From JASLQO01 sp002327525 (lineage in GTDB: Bacteria; Pseudomonadota; Gammaproteobacteria; Pseudomonadales; Azotimanducaceae), in NCBI GenBank assembly GCA_030744435.1, contig JASLQO010000013.1:310001-374000 (forward strand): 64,000 bases of DNA. Direction: 5' to 3'. The notes beneath the pieces are model-generated. The model was not told the origin of the DNA. It saw only the letters and a program-made list of their open reading frames with translations, and did not search any database. The position numbers and the translations under genes were made by a program. Within the stretch, counting starts at the first letter, position 1. Each line of letters begins with the position of its first letter. Shown here one piece after another: positions 34,641 through 43,523 of the stretch.

Positions 34641-35906
34641 TCAGGAAAGCGCCTGATCGAGATCGGCGATGATATCGTCGATGTGCTCGATGCCGACGGA
34701 CAGGCGGATCGCCTCCGGTGTGACACCCACTGCCTGGTGCTCGTCGGCCGTCAACTGCCGGTGGGTGGTCGAGGCCGGATGGCAGGCCAGCGATTTCGCA
34801 TCGCCGATGTTCACCAGCCGCTTGAAGAGTTTCAGCGCATCGTAGAACTTCACCCCGGCTTCGAAACCTCCTTTCACGCCAAAGGTCAGAATGCCCGATG
34901 CGAACCCGTTCATGTACTTTGTGGCGAGCTCATGGTGCGGATGCCCCGGCAGGCCGGCGTAACTCACCCAGTCGACAGCAGGGTGGTTCTCGAGGTGACG
35001 GGCGACGGCCATCGTGTTCTCGCAGTGGCGTTCCATACGCAGGGGCAGAGTCTCGATGCCCTGCAGCAATTGAAAGGCGTTGAAAGGGGACAGGGCCGAT
35101 CCGGTGTTGCGCAATGCAACCGTGCGCACCCGGCCGACGTACGCCGCCGGACCGAACGCCTGCGTGTACACCACGCCGTGGTAGCTCGCCTCCGGCTGGT
35201 TGAGCATCGGGTAACGCTCAGCGTGCTCGGTCCATGGGAACTGGCCCGAATCGACGAGGAGGCCGCCGAGGCTGGTGCCATGACCGCCCATGTACTTGGT
35301 TAGCGAGTGCACGACGATGTCGATTCCATGCTCGATGGGTTTCAGCAGCGCGGGTGATGCCACGGTGTTGTCGGCGATAGTGGCTATCCCGCGGTCTCGT
35401 GCCATGTCGGCGACAGCGGCGATATCGACGATGTTTCCGGCCGGGTTGCCGATGGTCTCCATGAACACCGCCTTGGTTCGATCGTCGATAAGTGCGTCCA
35501 GCGCCTCGGGCGTATCGTCCTCGGCGAACCGTACTTCGATACCCTGTTTCGGCAACATGTGTGCGAACAGTGTGTAGGTACCGCCGTACAGCTGCGGAAC
35601 CGATACGATGTTGTCGCCGGCCTCGGCGATGTTGAGCACGCTGTAGTTGATGGCCGCACTTCCGGCCGACACGGCAAGCCCGGCGACTCCGCCTTCTAGA
35701 GCGGCAACCCGTTGCTCCAGCACATCGCAGGTCGGGTTCATGATGCGTGAATAGATGTTGCCCGGTACCGCCAGGTTGAATAGATCCGCACCGTGCTGCG
35801 CATCGTCGAACTCGTAGGCGACGGTTTGATGTATGGGCACTGCCACCGCGTTGGTGGTCGGGTCGGTTTCGTAGCCCACGTGGATCGCTATGGTTTCGTC
35901 CTTCAC
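34641..35906 (-). CDS. metY: O-acetylhomoserine sulfhydrylase / aminocarboxypropyltransferase
   Basis: 421 residues, PLP-dependent enzyme of the Cys/Met metabolism family. PLP lysine in VHSLTKYMGGHGTSLGG; phosphate-binding and substrate segments YSRIMNPTCDVLEQRVAALE and DNTVASPALLKPIEHGIDIV. The enzyme makes homocysteine from O-acetylhomoserine and sulfide. The N-terminal AIHVGYETDPTTNAVAVPI is diagnostic for MetY rather than MetB/MetC. Monocistronic, separated by 172 bases from the molybdoenzyme chaperone gene. Confidence 0.92.
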   Translation of the reverse strand: MKDETIAIHVGYETDPTTNAVAVPIHQTVAYEFDDAQHGADLFNLAVPGNIYSRIMNPTCDVLEQRVAALEGGVAGLAVSAGSAAINYSVLNIAEAGDNIVSVPQLYGGTYTLFAHMLPKQGIEVRFAEDDTPEALDALIDDRTKAVFMETIGNPAGNIVDIAAVADMARDRGIATIADNTVASPALLKPIEHGIDIVVHSLTKYMGGHGTSLGGLLVDSGQFPWTEHAERYPMLNQPEASYHGVVYTQAFGPAAYVGRVRTVALRNTGSALSPFNAFQLLQGIETLPLRMERHCENTMAVARHLENHPAVDWVSYAGLPGHPHHELATKYMNGFASGILTFGVKGGFEAGVKFYDALKLFKRLVNIGDAKSLACHPASTTHRQLTADEHQAVGVTPEAIRLSVGIEHIDDIIADLDQALS

Positions 35907-36078
35907 ACTAGTATCCAGTCCTTAAGTGTCCAGTTCTCGATTCCGGAGGCCATTGTGCTCAATTCGGAGCCCCTGGGCCATCCGAACGGTGGCATCACGA
36001 GATTCTCAGAGGACTCAGTCACAGTGGTGAGAGGGGCATGGATCCCTATTTTCTGGCTTCTGACGGAAAGGGCGCAGG

Positions 36079-36762
36079 TTAGCCCCCGTTGGTGGAGACG
36101 AGCACCCCGGAATCACTCAAGATGGTACGTTTCTCATGTCGAACGAAACGGGCCAGCAGATTGCTCGCGTCCGCATAAAATCCCGCGTCCGGCATCTGTT
36201 CGAGCCGCAAGGCCAGTGTATCCACCCACCTTCCGGGGTGACGGTTCAAGAAATCGCGTTGCGCGTTTTGTAGTGCATCGAGATTGCCGGAAGTTCCGGA
36301 TCGCAGCGCGGCGGCTTCCAGGTAGGTCAGGTAGTGCAGAAACTCCAGTTCCACGGGCAGAGCATCCGGTAGCTCCTTTAGGGTGCCGTTTGCGACATCC
36401 AGCCCGAAGTGCCGGTAAAAGCGAAAGAGCTCCTCCATCAGAGATTTTTCCGGCGCCGTCGTGTAGCCGGATTCCCTGAGCGGCACGCGGGAAGTTCCCG
36501 ACTCGAAGCATGTCGTAAAGAATACGTCGGGCTCCTGCTCGCTGGTGGTGGCGAGATTGGTTACCGTTTCGAACGGATTGGGAGGCGGGAGGTGGCTACC
36601 CGTCTCGAGGATCCTGGATAGCAACTCACCGCGGACGATGCGCTCGATGAACGCTTCGTCAGGATGCGTGAAGGCCTGCGCGAAGAGGGCGTATAGTTCA
36701 CTTCGCAGCTCTGCCCGCATCATATCGCCAGGCTCCGATGGGGCGCTACGGCCTGGGGCCAT
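36079..36762 (-). CDS. TorD-family chaperone for type II molybdoenzyme (delta)
   Basis: 227 residues from the ATG in TGATG, overlapping the gamma stop by one base; a GTG one codon earlier is also possible. All-helical, no signal peptide. Features of the TorD/DmsD/NarJ superfamily: an early ALFAQAFTHPDEAFIERIV, the central PLRESGYTT (compare Y/L-E-S-x-Y/F in the family) and FYRHFGLDVANGTLKELPD followed by PVELEFLHYL, the E-P-D-H/L-L region. Such proteins hold the apo catalytic subunit until Mo cofactor insertion and Tat export. Last gene of the alpha-beta-gamma-delta operon. Confidence 0.8.
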   Translation of the reverse strand: MAPGRSAPSEPGDMMRAELRSELYALFAQAFTHPDEAFIERIVRGELLSRILETGSHLPPPNPFETVTNLATTSEQEPDVFFTTCFESGTSRVPLRESGYTTAPEKSLMEELFRFYRHFGLDVANGTLKELPDALPVELEFLHYLTYLEAAALRSGTSGNLDALQNAQRDFLNRHPGRWVDTLALRLEQMPDAGFYADASNLLARFVRHEKRTILSDSGVLVSTNGG

Positions 36763-37409
36763 CACGCGTCAACCGTCAGGTGTACGAATTCACCCGAAAC
36801 GGACTTCTGTCCAGACCGTTCCTTGTTGCTGCCCGCCCAGGCGGCGAAGGCTATGGCGGAAGGTGAACCAGGCCGAAAACCAGCCAACCGATCGTCGGCA
36901 TTCGTCAGTGGGCGCTGGAGCACGACGACCCAGTGCTCCTGATCGTGGTAGCCGGTTGCGGTCAGACCACTGTCTGCGCCGCTGCGTCGATGGCTGGTCG
37001 CGTAGCCTTCGGCGAAAACATCGAAAGGCTCGTTCTCGTCGGCTTTCCAGAACCAAGCGTTGATGGGCGCCTCCCGCGCACCCATTGCCATGGCGCTGGC
37101 GCCGGGTGCCAGCGGAAACATGACGGCGACACCGTCGGTGAACTGATCGAGATCCTTCAGTTCGTCGTCTTTGTCGGGATCGTGCCACGCAAGCCGGATG
37201 CTCAGCGTCGTTCCATCGTGTGCCAAGCGTGCCCGCAGGTTGTGGATCCTGCCATGCCCGGTTTGCCTGGACAGGTAGGGTGATACGGCCGCCGTGCGGG
37301 TGAGCGGTGCCGGAATCAGGGTGATCTCCTGTTCTTTGATGGCGCCCCACGCCGGGGCTCGGCCATCTGCGAGTACCGCCGAATCGTACGAATGCCGTTG
37401 TACTCTCAC
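36762..37409 (-). CDS. Heme-b gamma subunit, ethylbenzene-dehydrogenase-like
   Basis: 215 residues. Domain of PF09459 type (heme b subunit of DMS dehydrogenase, ethylbenzene dehydrogenase, chlorate and selenate reductases): LSIRLAWHDPDKDDELKDLD, FTDGVAVMFPL, AMAMGAREAPINAWFWKADE. Met109 and Lys122 fit the Met/Lys axial ligands known for this family. Unlike the described gamma subunits no signal peptide is visible at the only plausible start (27 bases after beta), so it may be exported as a passenger of alpha via Tat, or stay in the cytoplasm. Couples Fe-S clusters to a cytochrome acceptor. Confidence 0.82.
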   Translation of the reverse strand: MRVQRHSYDSAVLADGRAPAWGAIKEQEITLIPAPLTRTAAVSPYLSRQTGHGRIHNLRARLAHDGTTLSIRLAWHDPDKDDELKDLDQFTDGVAVMFPLAPGASAMAMGAREAPINAWFWKADENEPFDVFAEGYATSHRRSGADSGLTATGYHDQEHWVVVLQRPLTNADDRLAGFRPGSPSAIAFAAWAGSNKERSGQKSVSGEFVHLTVDA

Positions 37410-37436
37410 ATCGGGCTCCTCGACACATCAAATGCG

Positions 37437-38480
37437 TCAGACGGGTTCGTTGGTGAATTGCGCAAAGCGATCCTCCCAGCGGCGACTGATCAGAATGTCC
37501 ATGAGTTCAGAAGACTCTCCGCGTTTCCTGCGCTGCCTTTGTTCCACCAGCGTGTTCAGCGCATCGCCCACCGCCGGGCCAAAATAGCTTTCGAGAATCT
37601 CCATGGGAATTCGCATCTCCTGCGTGAGACGACCACTCTCGTCGTAGGCGCGGGTCGACATCGGCGGGACGTAGAAGACATTGGGCTCGGTGCCGCATTC
37701 CGGGTGCAGGGGCAATGCGACTTTCCATCTCTTCACCAGCTTGTGCACCTGGTTGTCCTCGTCATCGAGGTAACCGTATGCGCGCGTGCGGCCAACACAC
37801 TGGCGATTACAGGCCGGAGCGATGCCCTGCTCGACGCGCGGAAAGCACTCGATGCATTTCTCACTGCGCTTGGTCACCGGGTTGAAGTAGACCATTTTGT
37901 ATGGACAGGCTTCCACACAGTGCCGGTGCCCCGTACACCGATCCTGGTCAATCAGCACGATGCCGTCCTCTCGCTTGGAGATGGCATTGCGGGAGCACGC
38001 CTCGATGCAGGGGGCGTTCGAACAGTGGTTGCACTTGCGAGGGATGTAGAAGAAGAATGCATTGGGCCAGCTGCCGGAAGCCTGGTCTTCGTCCCAGTTG
38101 TAGCCCCACTGTGGCTTCTCGCCCCTGCTGGTGGTGGGTTGCAGGTGTGCGCTCTGGCCGTTTTCTTCGTGAAACACCGCATCGTGATTGAATTGCAGGT
38201 TGTCGCCCGCATCCACGAGATTGATCAGCTCTCCCTGCGCTGGATTGCTCTGCGCATCGTAACCACCGCCCTTGCTCTGCCAGTCGCGCGGGTATCCACG
38301 GCCGGGGTAGGTCGCCACGTTCGCCCAACGCATGTGTTCGGTGCCGGGGCGCTGTGTCCAGATGTTCTTGCACGCCACCGTGCAGCTCTGACACCCCATG
38401 CACTTGTTGAGATCGATGACGGTGGCGAGCTGGCGCTGCGAACCCTTCATCCCGGCCTTGTGTCTCAGCTTGTCTGCCAT
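37437..38480 (-). CDS. Four-cluster Fe-S beta subunit, type II DMSO reductase family
   Basis: 347 residues. Cysteine groups: C27-C30-C33-C37 (LNKCMGCQSCTVACKN), C150-C153-C158-C162 (KCNHCSNAPCIEAC), C182-C188-C192 (RCTGHRHCVEACPYK) and C209-C212-C224-C228. As in NarH/EbdB-type subunits, the third group lacks one Cys, so it should hold a [3Fe-4S] cluster; the position that is Trp in NarH is His185 here. No own signal peptide: it is expected to travel with alpha through Tat. Four bases separate it from alpha. Transfers electrons between the Mo site and heme b. Confidence 0.9.
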   Translation of the reverse strand: MADKLRHKAGMKGSQRQLATVIDLNKCMGCQSCTVACKNIWTQRPGTEHMRWANVATYPGRGYPRDWQSKGGGYDAQSNPAQGELINLVDAGDNLQFNHDAVFHEENGQSAHLQPTTSRGEKPQWGYNWDEDQASGSWPNAFFFYIPRKCNHCSNAPCIEACSRNAISKREDGIVLIDQDRCTGHRHCVEACPYKMVYFNPVTKRSEKCIECFPRVEQGIAPACNRQCVGRTRAYGYLDDEDNQVHKLVKRWKVALPLHPECGTEPNVFYVPPMSTRAYDESGRLTQEMRIPMEILESYFGPAVGDALNTLVEQRQRRKRGESSELMDILISRRWEDRFAQFTNEPV

Positions 38481-38484
38481 GTTC

Positions 38485-41415
38485 TCATCCAGTCCTTTCG
38501 CTTCCCGTTACCGCAGATACTTGAGCGAGCTCGATGTCGACGCGAAGCCCCCGGTCGTTTGCCGGGGAGGGCGAACCTTGCATCTGCCGATAGTTGAGCT
38601 GGCCGTACTTGCCTGCCAGCTGCAGGGATTTGGGCATGCCGATCAGCATTGCATCGTGCGACTTCCAGTCCTTGAACTGCCACGACTCGAACATATAGAC
38701 CAGCACCTGGTCTGGCCCCACGGACGCCGAGGTGCAGGCCATGAACTCGGCCTCGTCATAGTCGTTGAACATGCGCACCATGTCGGCATCTCGGATGCCG
38801 CGCTCGTGTGCAATGCGGTCGTTGATGAACAGTATCGGCTGCCCACGGTGCAGCCTCAGAAACTCCGGGGTTCCGGCGTGCATGCTGTGGATGCTGCCGC
38901 GAACGTGCCCGCTGACGACACGAAATGGGTGTTGGCCGCCGATCGGTGGCGTGTCCTTGTGGACCGGTAGCGCCTCACCGGCCGCGAGGAACCACTCGTG
39001 TTCGATGTAGAACTGGGCGCGCCGGGCATAGGTCGGATAGATGTCCTTGCCGTCTACATGGCGGGCGAGGGAGTAGAACGGGCGGGTCGGGTCCACCTCG
39101 GCTGCCGCCGCGATTCCACCCAGAGGCCCTATGCCATGAACTCTCACCTGACCCTGCTCCCTGAGCTGTTCGTAGCTGAATGCCTCTGGAAACGTGCCGA
39201 TTGCGCTCGCCACCTTGACCATCTCCTTGAGGGCGTCCTTCTGCGTCGCCAGATGGCCGTTCATGGTGAATCGCTTCGCCAGATCCTGGTAGCGCCGCTC
39301 GGTATCGGTGCGGTCGGTGAAGGAGGTCATGCCCCGCTCTGAAGCACGCTCGGAGATCCTCGTGATCAGGCGGGCGAAGATCTCCCATTCCGGTTTTGCC
39401 TCGCCCGGTGGTTCGACGGCTCGTTCGATGAGCGCCGTATACGGGTTCAGCCCAAAGGTCATGGTCATGTCGTGCTTTTCGTAGTACCAGGCCGCCGGCA
39501 GCACGATGTCGCAGAAAGCCGCCGACGCGGACATCTTCGGCTCGATGGCGAATACCATCTTCAGTTTCGGAAACAGTTCCTCCACATAGGTTCGGCGGGC
39601 ACTGCGCTGCCTGCGCAGCGGGTTGTTCGCCACCAGCATCAGAACCTGGGGTGGATTCTCAGGGGTGGGTTTGATCTGGTCCTCGTCCCAGTACTCCCTT
39701 TCGATGGCCTCCTTGAGGTAGTCGCCGAAAGTGCCGGGCAGATCCGGATCGTTCCATTGTGCGCGGTCCCAGAGTTTGTCGTACCCGGCGTGGTTGTAGA
39801 GAAAGAACACGGGCGGCACGGTGCCGTGCCGCTTGGTGCCCTCGATGGCCATGTCGACGGCGAGCACCTCGTTGGTCAGATCCGGATCCTTGAACTTCTT
39901 CAGTAGCATGTCGACCATCGTCGGCAGCCTCAGCAGCGGACCTGCCCAGTGGTCCACGGGTCGCTCGAGAGAGGCGACACCGCCGATGCCGATATCAGGG
40001 GTCAGAAAGCAATGGAAACCCGTGCCGGGTTTGCCCCAGTTGCCCGTCAACGCCATGGCCAGCAGCAGGCTGCGTTCCATGAGGTCGCCGTGATAGTGCT
40101 TGGCGGACGTGAAGCCGTTGTATGTGCAGGTGGTCTTGGTCGCGACCTTTTCAGCGAGTTCGCGGATGAGGTCTGGATGCACACCGCAGACATCCGCTGC
40201 CAACTCCGGTGTGTACTCGGCATTGAGCTTCTTGGTCAGGAGTTCGAAGGTCGGCGTGACTTCCACTTCCGAGCCATCTGCCAGGCCAACGGTGTATACA
40301 CCCCGCAGCGCCTGGGTACCGTCGTAGGCGAGTGTCGCCCTGGGTGCCGGCGCCAGAGCATTGCGTCCTTCGTCGAAGAAGTAGAGCTGCTCTTCCTGCC
40401 CGCCGTCGATCTCCGAACCGCGTAAATAGCGTCCTGTGTCCGTACGTACCAGCATGGCGAGATCGGTTTGCTCGCGCACGAAGTCCTCATCCACCTGATC
40501 GCTTTCGATGATCACCTGGCAGATGGCGAGCCAGAGCGCTGCGTCGCTGGCCACGTTCACGGGTACATGGATATCCGCGGCCAGTGCGGTGGGGTTGTAG
40601 TCCGGTGCGATGAGGACCACCTCACTGCCGTTGTAGCGCGCCTCCGTGATGAAGTGGTACGTGGGCGGCCAGGTGTAGGAGATGTTGGAGTGAGTGAGGA
40701 TGATGAGTTCGGCATCGAAGAAGTTGTCGGCCGTGTAACCCATGTTCATTTTGCCGAAAGTCTGGCCGATGCCCTTGAAGTCGTCACCTATGCTGACGTT
40801 GAGATCCAGGGTCAGGCCGTTCAGATGGGCCATGAAACGGGAGGTGGCGGCCAGCCCCACGGATCCCACGTGGATATGGGGCGCATCGACGATGAAACTC
40901 TCCGTTCCATGGTCGCGGTGGGCGTCCAGAATGGCGTCGGCGATGTCGGTCAGTGCCTCGTCCCACGACACTCGCCGCCACTTACCGGCGCCGCGTTCAC
41001 CGACCCGTTTCAAAGGGTATTTGATTCTCTCCGGGGTGGTGAGGGTATTGTGAAAGCCACACCCTTTTTGACAGCCCTGGGGGTTATAGTCCGGGTAGTC
41101 TGCATTGGCCGCGTAGGAGCGCGCGCTCTGTTCTTCGCGCCAGATCACGCCGTTTTTGGCATACACCCTGAACGAGCACCCACCGGGCGCGCACTGGTTG
41201 GTGTGTGAACCCCAGGTGACCGAATCCCAGGTCCACTGCTCGCGGTACAGATCCTCAGGCGAGGTGTAGGCTATCGGGCGCACGCCGGAGGCAATCTCGT
41301 CGGCTTGCGATGCGGAAAAGGCCTTTTCGAGGTGGAAGAGGCCCAGGGTCAGAGCTGCTCCGCTCATCTTGAGGAACGAGCGGCGATCGAGGCCCCGTGT
41401 ACCCGATGGTTCCAT
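38485..41415 (-). CDS. Tat-exported Mo-bisMGD catalytic subunit, type II DMSO reductase family
   Basis: 976 residues. Twin-arginine signal LDRRSFLKMSGAALTLG (R11-R12). The N-terminal FS0 cluster ligands are H71, C75, C80 and a later Cys in NPQGCQKGCG (C115 or C119), the His-first pattern of type II enzymes. The Mo ligand is predicted to be Asp211 in SIGDDFKGIGQTFG, which aligns with GDLPxxxPQTFG of ethylbenzene dehydrogenase. KRVGERGAGKWRRVSWDEAL is typical. Ribosome binding site GGAG lies seven bases before the ATG. Relatives: ethylbenzene, steroid C25 and DMS dehydrogenases, chlorate and selenate reductases. The substrate is not readable. An FNR-type site lies 62-75 bases upstream. Confidence 0.9.
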   Translation of the reverse strand: MEPSGTRGLDRRSFLKMSGAALTLGLFHLEKAFSASQADEIASGVRPIAYTSPEDLYREQWTWDSVTWGSHTNQCAPGGCSFRVYAKNGVIWREEQSARSYAANADYPDYNPQGCQKGCGFHNTLTTPERIKYPLKRVGERGAGKWRRVSWDEALTDIADAILDAHRDHGTESFIVDAPHIHVGSVGLAATSRFMAHLNGLTLDLNVSIGDDFKGIGQTFGKMNMGYTADNFFDAELIILTHSNISYTWPPTYHFITEARYNGSEVVLIAPDYNPTALAADIHVPVNVASDAALWLAICQVIIESDQVDEDFVREQTDLAMLVRTDTGRYLRGSEIDGGQEEQLYFFDEGRNALAPAPRATLAYDGTQALRGVYTVGLADGSEVEVTPTFELLTKKLNAEYTPELAADVCGVHPDLIRELAEKVATKTTCTYNGFTSAKHYHGDLMERSLLLAMALTGNWGKPGTGFHCFLTPDIGIGGVASLERPVDHWAGPLLRLPTMVDMLLKKFKDPDLTNEVLAVDMAIEGTKRHGTVPPVFFLYNHAGYDKLWDRAQWNDPDLPGTFGDYLKEAIEREYWDEDQIKPTPENPPQVLMLVANNPLRRQRSARRTYVEELFPKLKMVFAIEPKMSASAAFCDIVLPAAWYYEKHDMTMTFGLNPYTALIERAVEPPGEAKPEWEIFARLITRISERASERGMTSFTDRTDTERRYQDLAKRFTMNGHLATQKDALKEMVKVASAIGTFPEAFSYEQLREQGQVRVHGIGPLGGIAAAAEVDPTRPFYSLARHVDGKDIYPTYARRAQFYIEHEWFLAAGEALPVHKDTPPIGGQHPFRVVSGHVRGSIHSMHAGTPEFLRLHRGQPILFINDRIAHERGIRDADMVRMFNDYDEAEFMACTSASVGPDQVLVYMFESWQFKDWKSHDAMLIGMPKSLQLAGKYGQLNYRQMQGSPSPANDRGLRVDIELAQVSAVTGSERTG

Positions 41416-41476
41416 GGTCGCTCCGATTCAAGCAAGACGACCCAGCTGATGAGACAGCAACCCGGCGGGTGGGTTT

Positions 41477-41490
41477 TTGATTCACATCAA
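41477..41490. promoter_or_regulatory. FNR/Anr box upstream of the molybdoenzyme operon
   Basis: TTGATTCACATCAA is a perfect match to TTGAT-N4-ATCAA. Its centre (41483.5) places an activated transcription start near 41442, 27 bases before the alpha ATG, with a TCTCAT-like -10 on the minus strand at 41449-41454. This is the class II activator geometry of FNR-type regulators, so the operon is probably induced at low oxygen. Confidence 0.75.
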
Positions 41491-41599
41491 TCTGACGATA
41501 AATGACGTTGGCGAACCACCCCGAATTCAGGGCTAGATACCATGACTACCCCCGCTAAGCTTGCCGGTGATGAGCAGAGAGTTCTCAACATGGCGGTTG

Positions 41600-41613
41600 T
41601 TGATACAAATCAA
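41600..41613. promoter_or_regulatory. FNR/Anr box upstream of the cytochrome operon
   Basis: TTGATACAAATCAA is a second perfect TTGAT-N4-ATCAA site, 110 bases from the first. Its centre (41606.5) predicts a start near 41648, with TAATGT at 41635-41640 as -10. That start lies 22 bases before the TTG at 41670, which has GGAGGAG in front. The geometry supports low-oxygen activation of the plus-strand operon and the TTG start. Confidence 0.72.
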
Positions 41614-41669
41614 TGTTGGCCGGGGGAGGTGTTCTAATGTCGTGCTCAAATGTGATTGGAGGAGATGGG

Positions 41670-42308
41670 TTGCGATACTGGAGACGCATCCTCGGTGTGG
41701 GTTTGGTCTGGCTATGCGTTGGCGCGGAGAGCCGGCAGGAGGCGCTCGGTTCAGGCGTGGACCTCAGCGTTTGTGGCACGTGCCACGGTCTCGCTGGTGA
41801 GGGCAATCAGGCACTCGACGCGCCCGGCCTGGCCAATCTTGAGACATGGTACGTGGAACGCCAGCTACGCGGATTTCGGGAGGGTTTTCGGGGTACGGAT
41901 TCGCGAGACGTGGAGGGAACGCAGATGCGCCCCTTCGTGCTGGGACTGGACGATACGGCCATTGCCGGTATGGCCGCGGCGGTTGCTGCGTATCCCGATA
42001 GTGCCGCGACGGCGTATGAGGGCGGTGATGCCGAGAGAGGGCGAATTCTCTACGGTCATCAGTGCGGTGCGTGCCATGGCCCTTCGGGAAGCGGAAATCA
42101 GCATCTGGGAGCCCCGCGGCTGGCGGGGCTCGATGGTTGGTATCTGGACAGACAGCTCGTGAAGTTCACGGAGGGTGTGCGTGGAAGTGCCGAAGGGGAT
42201 GCTCACGGTGCTCAGATGGTATTCGTCATGCAACGCATCGCCAGTCCGGCGGATGCTGCGGATGTTATAGCGTATCTCGTGAACGCCAGGTCGGAGGGGT
42301 CTCCTTGA
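41670..42308 (+). CDS. Periplasmic diheme cytochrome c (c4/c553-like)
   Basis: 212 residues from TTG at 41670. An in-frame ATG at 41637 exists, but the TTG has GGAGGAG five bases upstream, begins a compact signal peptide (MRYWRRILGVGLVWLCVGA) and fits the FNR-dependent start. Two heme sites, CGTCH (residues 35-39) and CGACH (near 131), each in a ~90-residue class I domain with matching internal repeats (LANLETWYVERQLRGFREG and LAGLDGWYLDRQLVKFTEG). Likely electron acceptor or donor of the divergent molybdoenzyme. The stop overlaps the next gene by TTGA. Confidence 0.86.
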   Translation: MRYWRRILGVGLVWLCVGAESRQEALGSGVDLSVCGTCHGLAGEGNQALDAPGLANLETWYVERQLRGFREGFRGTDSRDVEGTQMRPFVLGLDDTAIAGMAAAVAAYPDSAATAYEGGDAERGRILYGHQCGACHGPSGSGNQHLGAPRLAGLDGWYLDRQLVKFTEGVRGSAEGDAHGAQMVFVMQRIASPADAADVIAYLVNARSEGSP

Positions 42309-43480
42309 TCAGGCGTGCGGTTTGCTTGGTGGTGTTGTGCGCACTGGCCGCGTTCTGTCTGCAGGCCGCGGAACCCGTGAGTGGACAGCGATTCACTTTG
42401 TCCACTCACTGTCCGCCGGGCTTCGAGCTGGCGCGGGGCAGTTGTTTTCTGCGCAGCCTCTATCAGTTGTATGACTCACTACGCGGCGCGGGCGTCGGTG
42501 GGCTCAAGACCGGTCTGGCGGAGGTGAGAGATGGGTTCACACCGCAGCAGATCGACCTCGGCCGCTATCTCTTTTTCGACCCACTGCTCTCCGGCGACGG
42601 ATCTTTGTCCTGTGCGAGTTGCCATCATCCCGACCTTGGATTCAGCGACGGCCGTGGTCGCAGTATCGGTGTTACGGGAGACCCGGTGGATCGCTCGGCT
42701 CCATCACTGTGGAACGTCGCCTTTCTGAAACGCCTGTTCTGGGATGGCCGGGCGCACTCGCTGGAGGAGCAGGTCACCGGTCCGCTCTACGCTCCGGATG
42801 AGATGGGCAATACCGAGCGGCGCCTGCTCACCGATCTGAATGCAAACGAAACGTATCGGCGTCTGTTCGAAGAAGCGTTCGGCCAGAACGTCATCACCGC
42901 AAACGCGGTATATACGGCTCTCACGGCTTTTGAGGCCTCGCTCATTTCACTGAATAGCCGATATGATCGGTACGCACATGGTTATCATGAGGCGCTGAGC
43001 GCGGACGAGATAGCGGGTCTCAACGTTTTCAGATCGTTCGTCGCGCGTTGCGCGGAGTGTCATACTCCGCCTCTGTTCACGAACCAGGAAATGGCGGTCA
43101 TCGGCACGCCGGAGCCGGAGGGGTTGCCCTTCGATAAAGGAGAGGGCGCGTTGACCGGTGACCCCACGCAAAGGGGAGCTTTCAGGGTTCCGACTCTGCG
43201 CAATGTGGCGAACACGGCACCATACATGCATTCCGGGCGCTTTGCGGATCTGCGGGATGCGGTGAAGTTCTACACGCAAGGACGAGGACATGCTGTTGCC
43301 GAAGGGGAACGGCTGAGTCTTCACTGGCACATCTGGGAACCGGATCTGTCCGAGCGAGAGCTGGATCTGCTCGTGAGTTTCCTGCACACGCTCACGGACG
43401 AGACGTTCAGGCCACCGATGCCGGATGCCGTACCCTCGGGTCTGGAGCCAGTGGGTGTGGTCCCGTCTGGTGCGCGTTGA
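42305..43480 (+). CDS. MauG/CcpA-like diheme cytochrome c peroxidase
   Basis: 391 residues from TTG in the TTGA overlap. Signal peptide (AVCLVVLCALAAFCLQAA). A short Cys-containing region THCPPGFELARGSC precedes the peroxidase core. The first heme site is SCASCHHPDLGFSDGR (C103-C106-H107) and the second RCAECHTPPLFTN (near residue 246). FRVPTLRNVANTAPYMHSGR is the conserved MauG/bacterial peroxidase C-terminal motif with the distal Met/Tyr-type region. It may reduce H2O2 or oxidise a protein partner in maturation, as MauG does. Co-transcribed with the diheme cytochrome and the beta-helix cytochrome. Confidence 0.88.
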   Translation: MIRRAVCLVVLCALAAFCLQAAEPVSGQRFTLSTHCPPGFELARGSCFLRSLYQLYDSLRGAGVGGLKTGLAEVRDGFTPQQIDLGRYLFFDPLLSGDGSLSCASCHHPDLGFSDGRGRSIGVTGDPVDRSAPSLWNVAFLKRLFWDGRAHSLEEQVTGPLYAPDEMGNTERRLLTDLNANETYRRLFEEAFGQNVITANAVYTALTAFEASLISLNSRYDRYAHGYHEALSADEIAGLNVFRSFVARCAECHTPPLFTNQEMAVIGTPEPEGLPFDKGEGALTGDPTQRGAFRVPTLRNVANTAPYMHSGRFADLRDAVKFYTQGRGHAVAEGERLSLHWHIWEPDLSERELDLLVSFLHTLTDETFRPPMPDAVPSGLEPVGVVPSGAR

Positions 43481-43523
43481 TCAGGTATTTGAAAATCGAA
43501 ACATCAGGTGAGGATTACAATCA

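Noticed and set aside
37392..38597. 401-codon plus-strand frame opposite the Fe-S beta subunit
   Set aside because: Antisense shadow; the minus strand has an unmistakable four-cluster ferredoxin-type protein.
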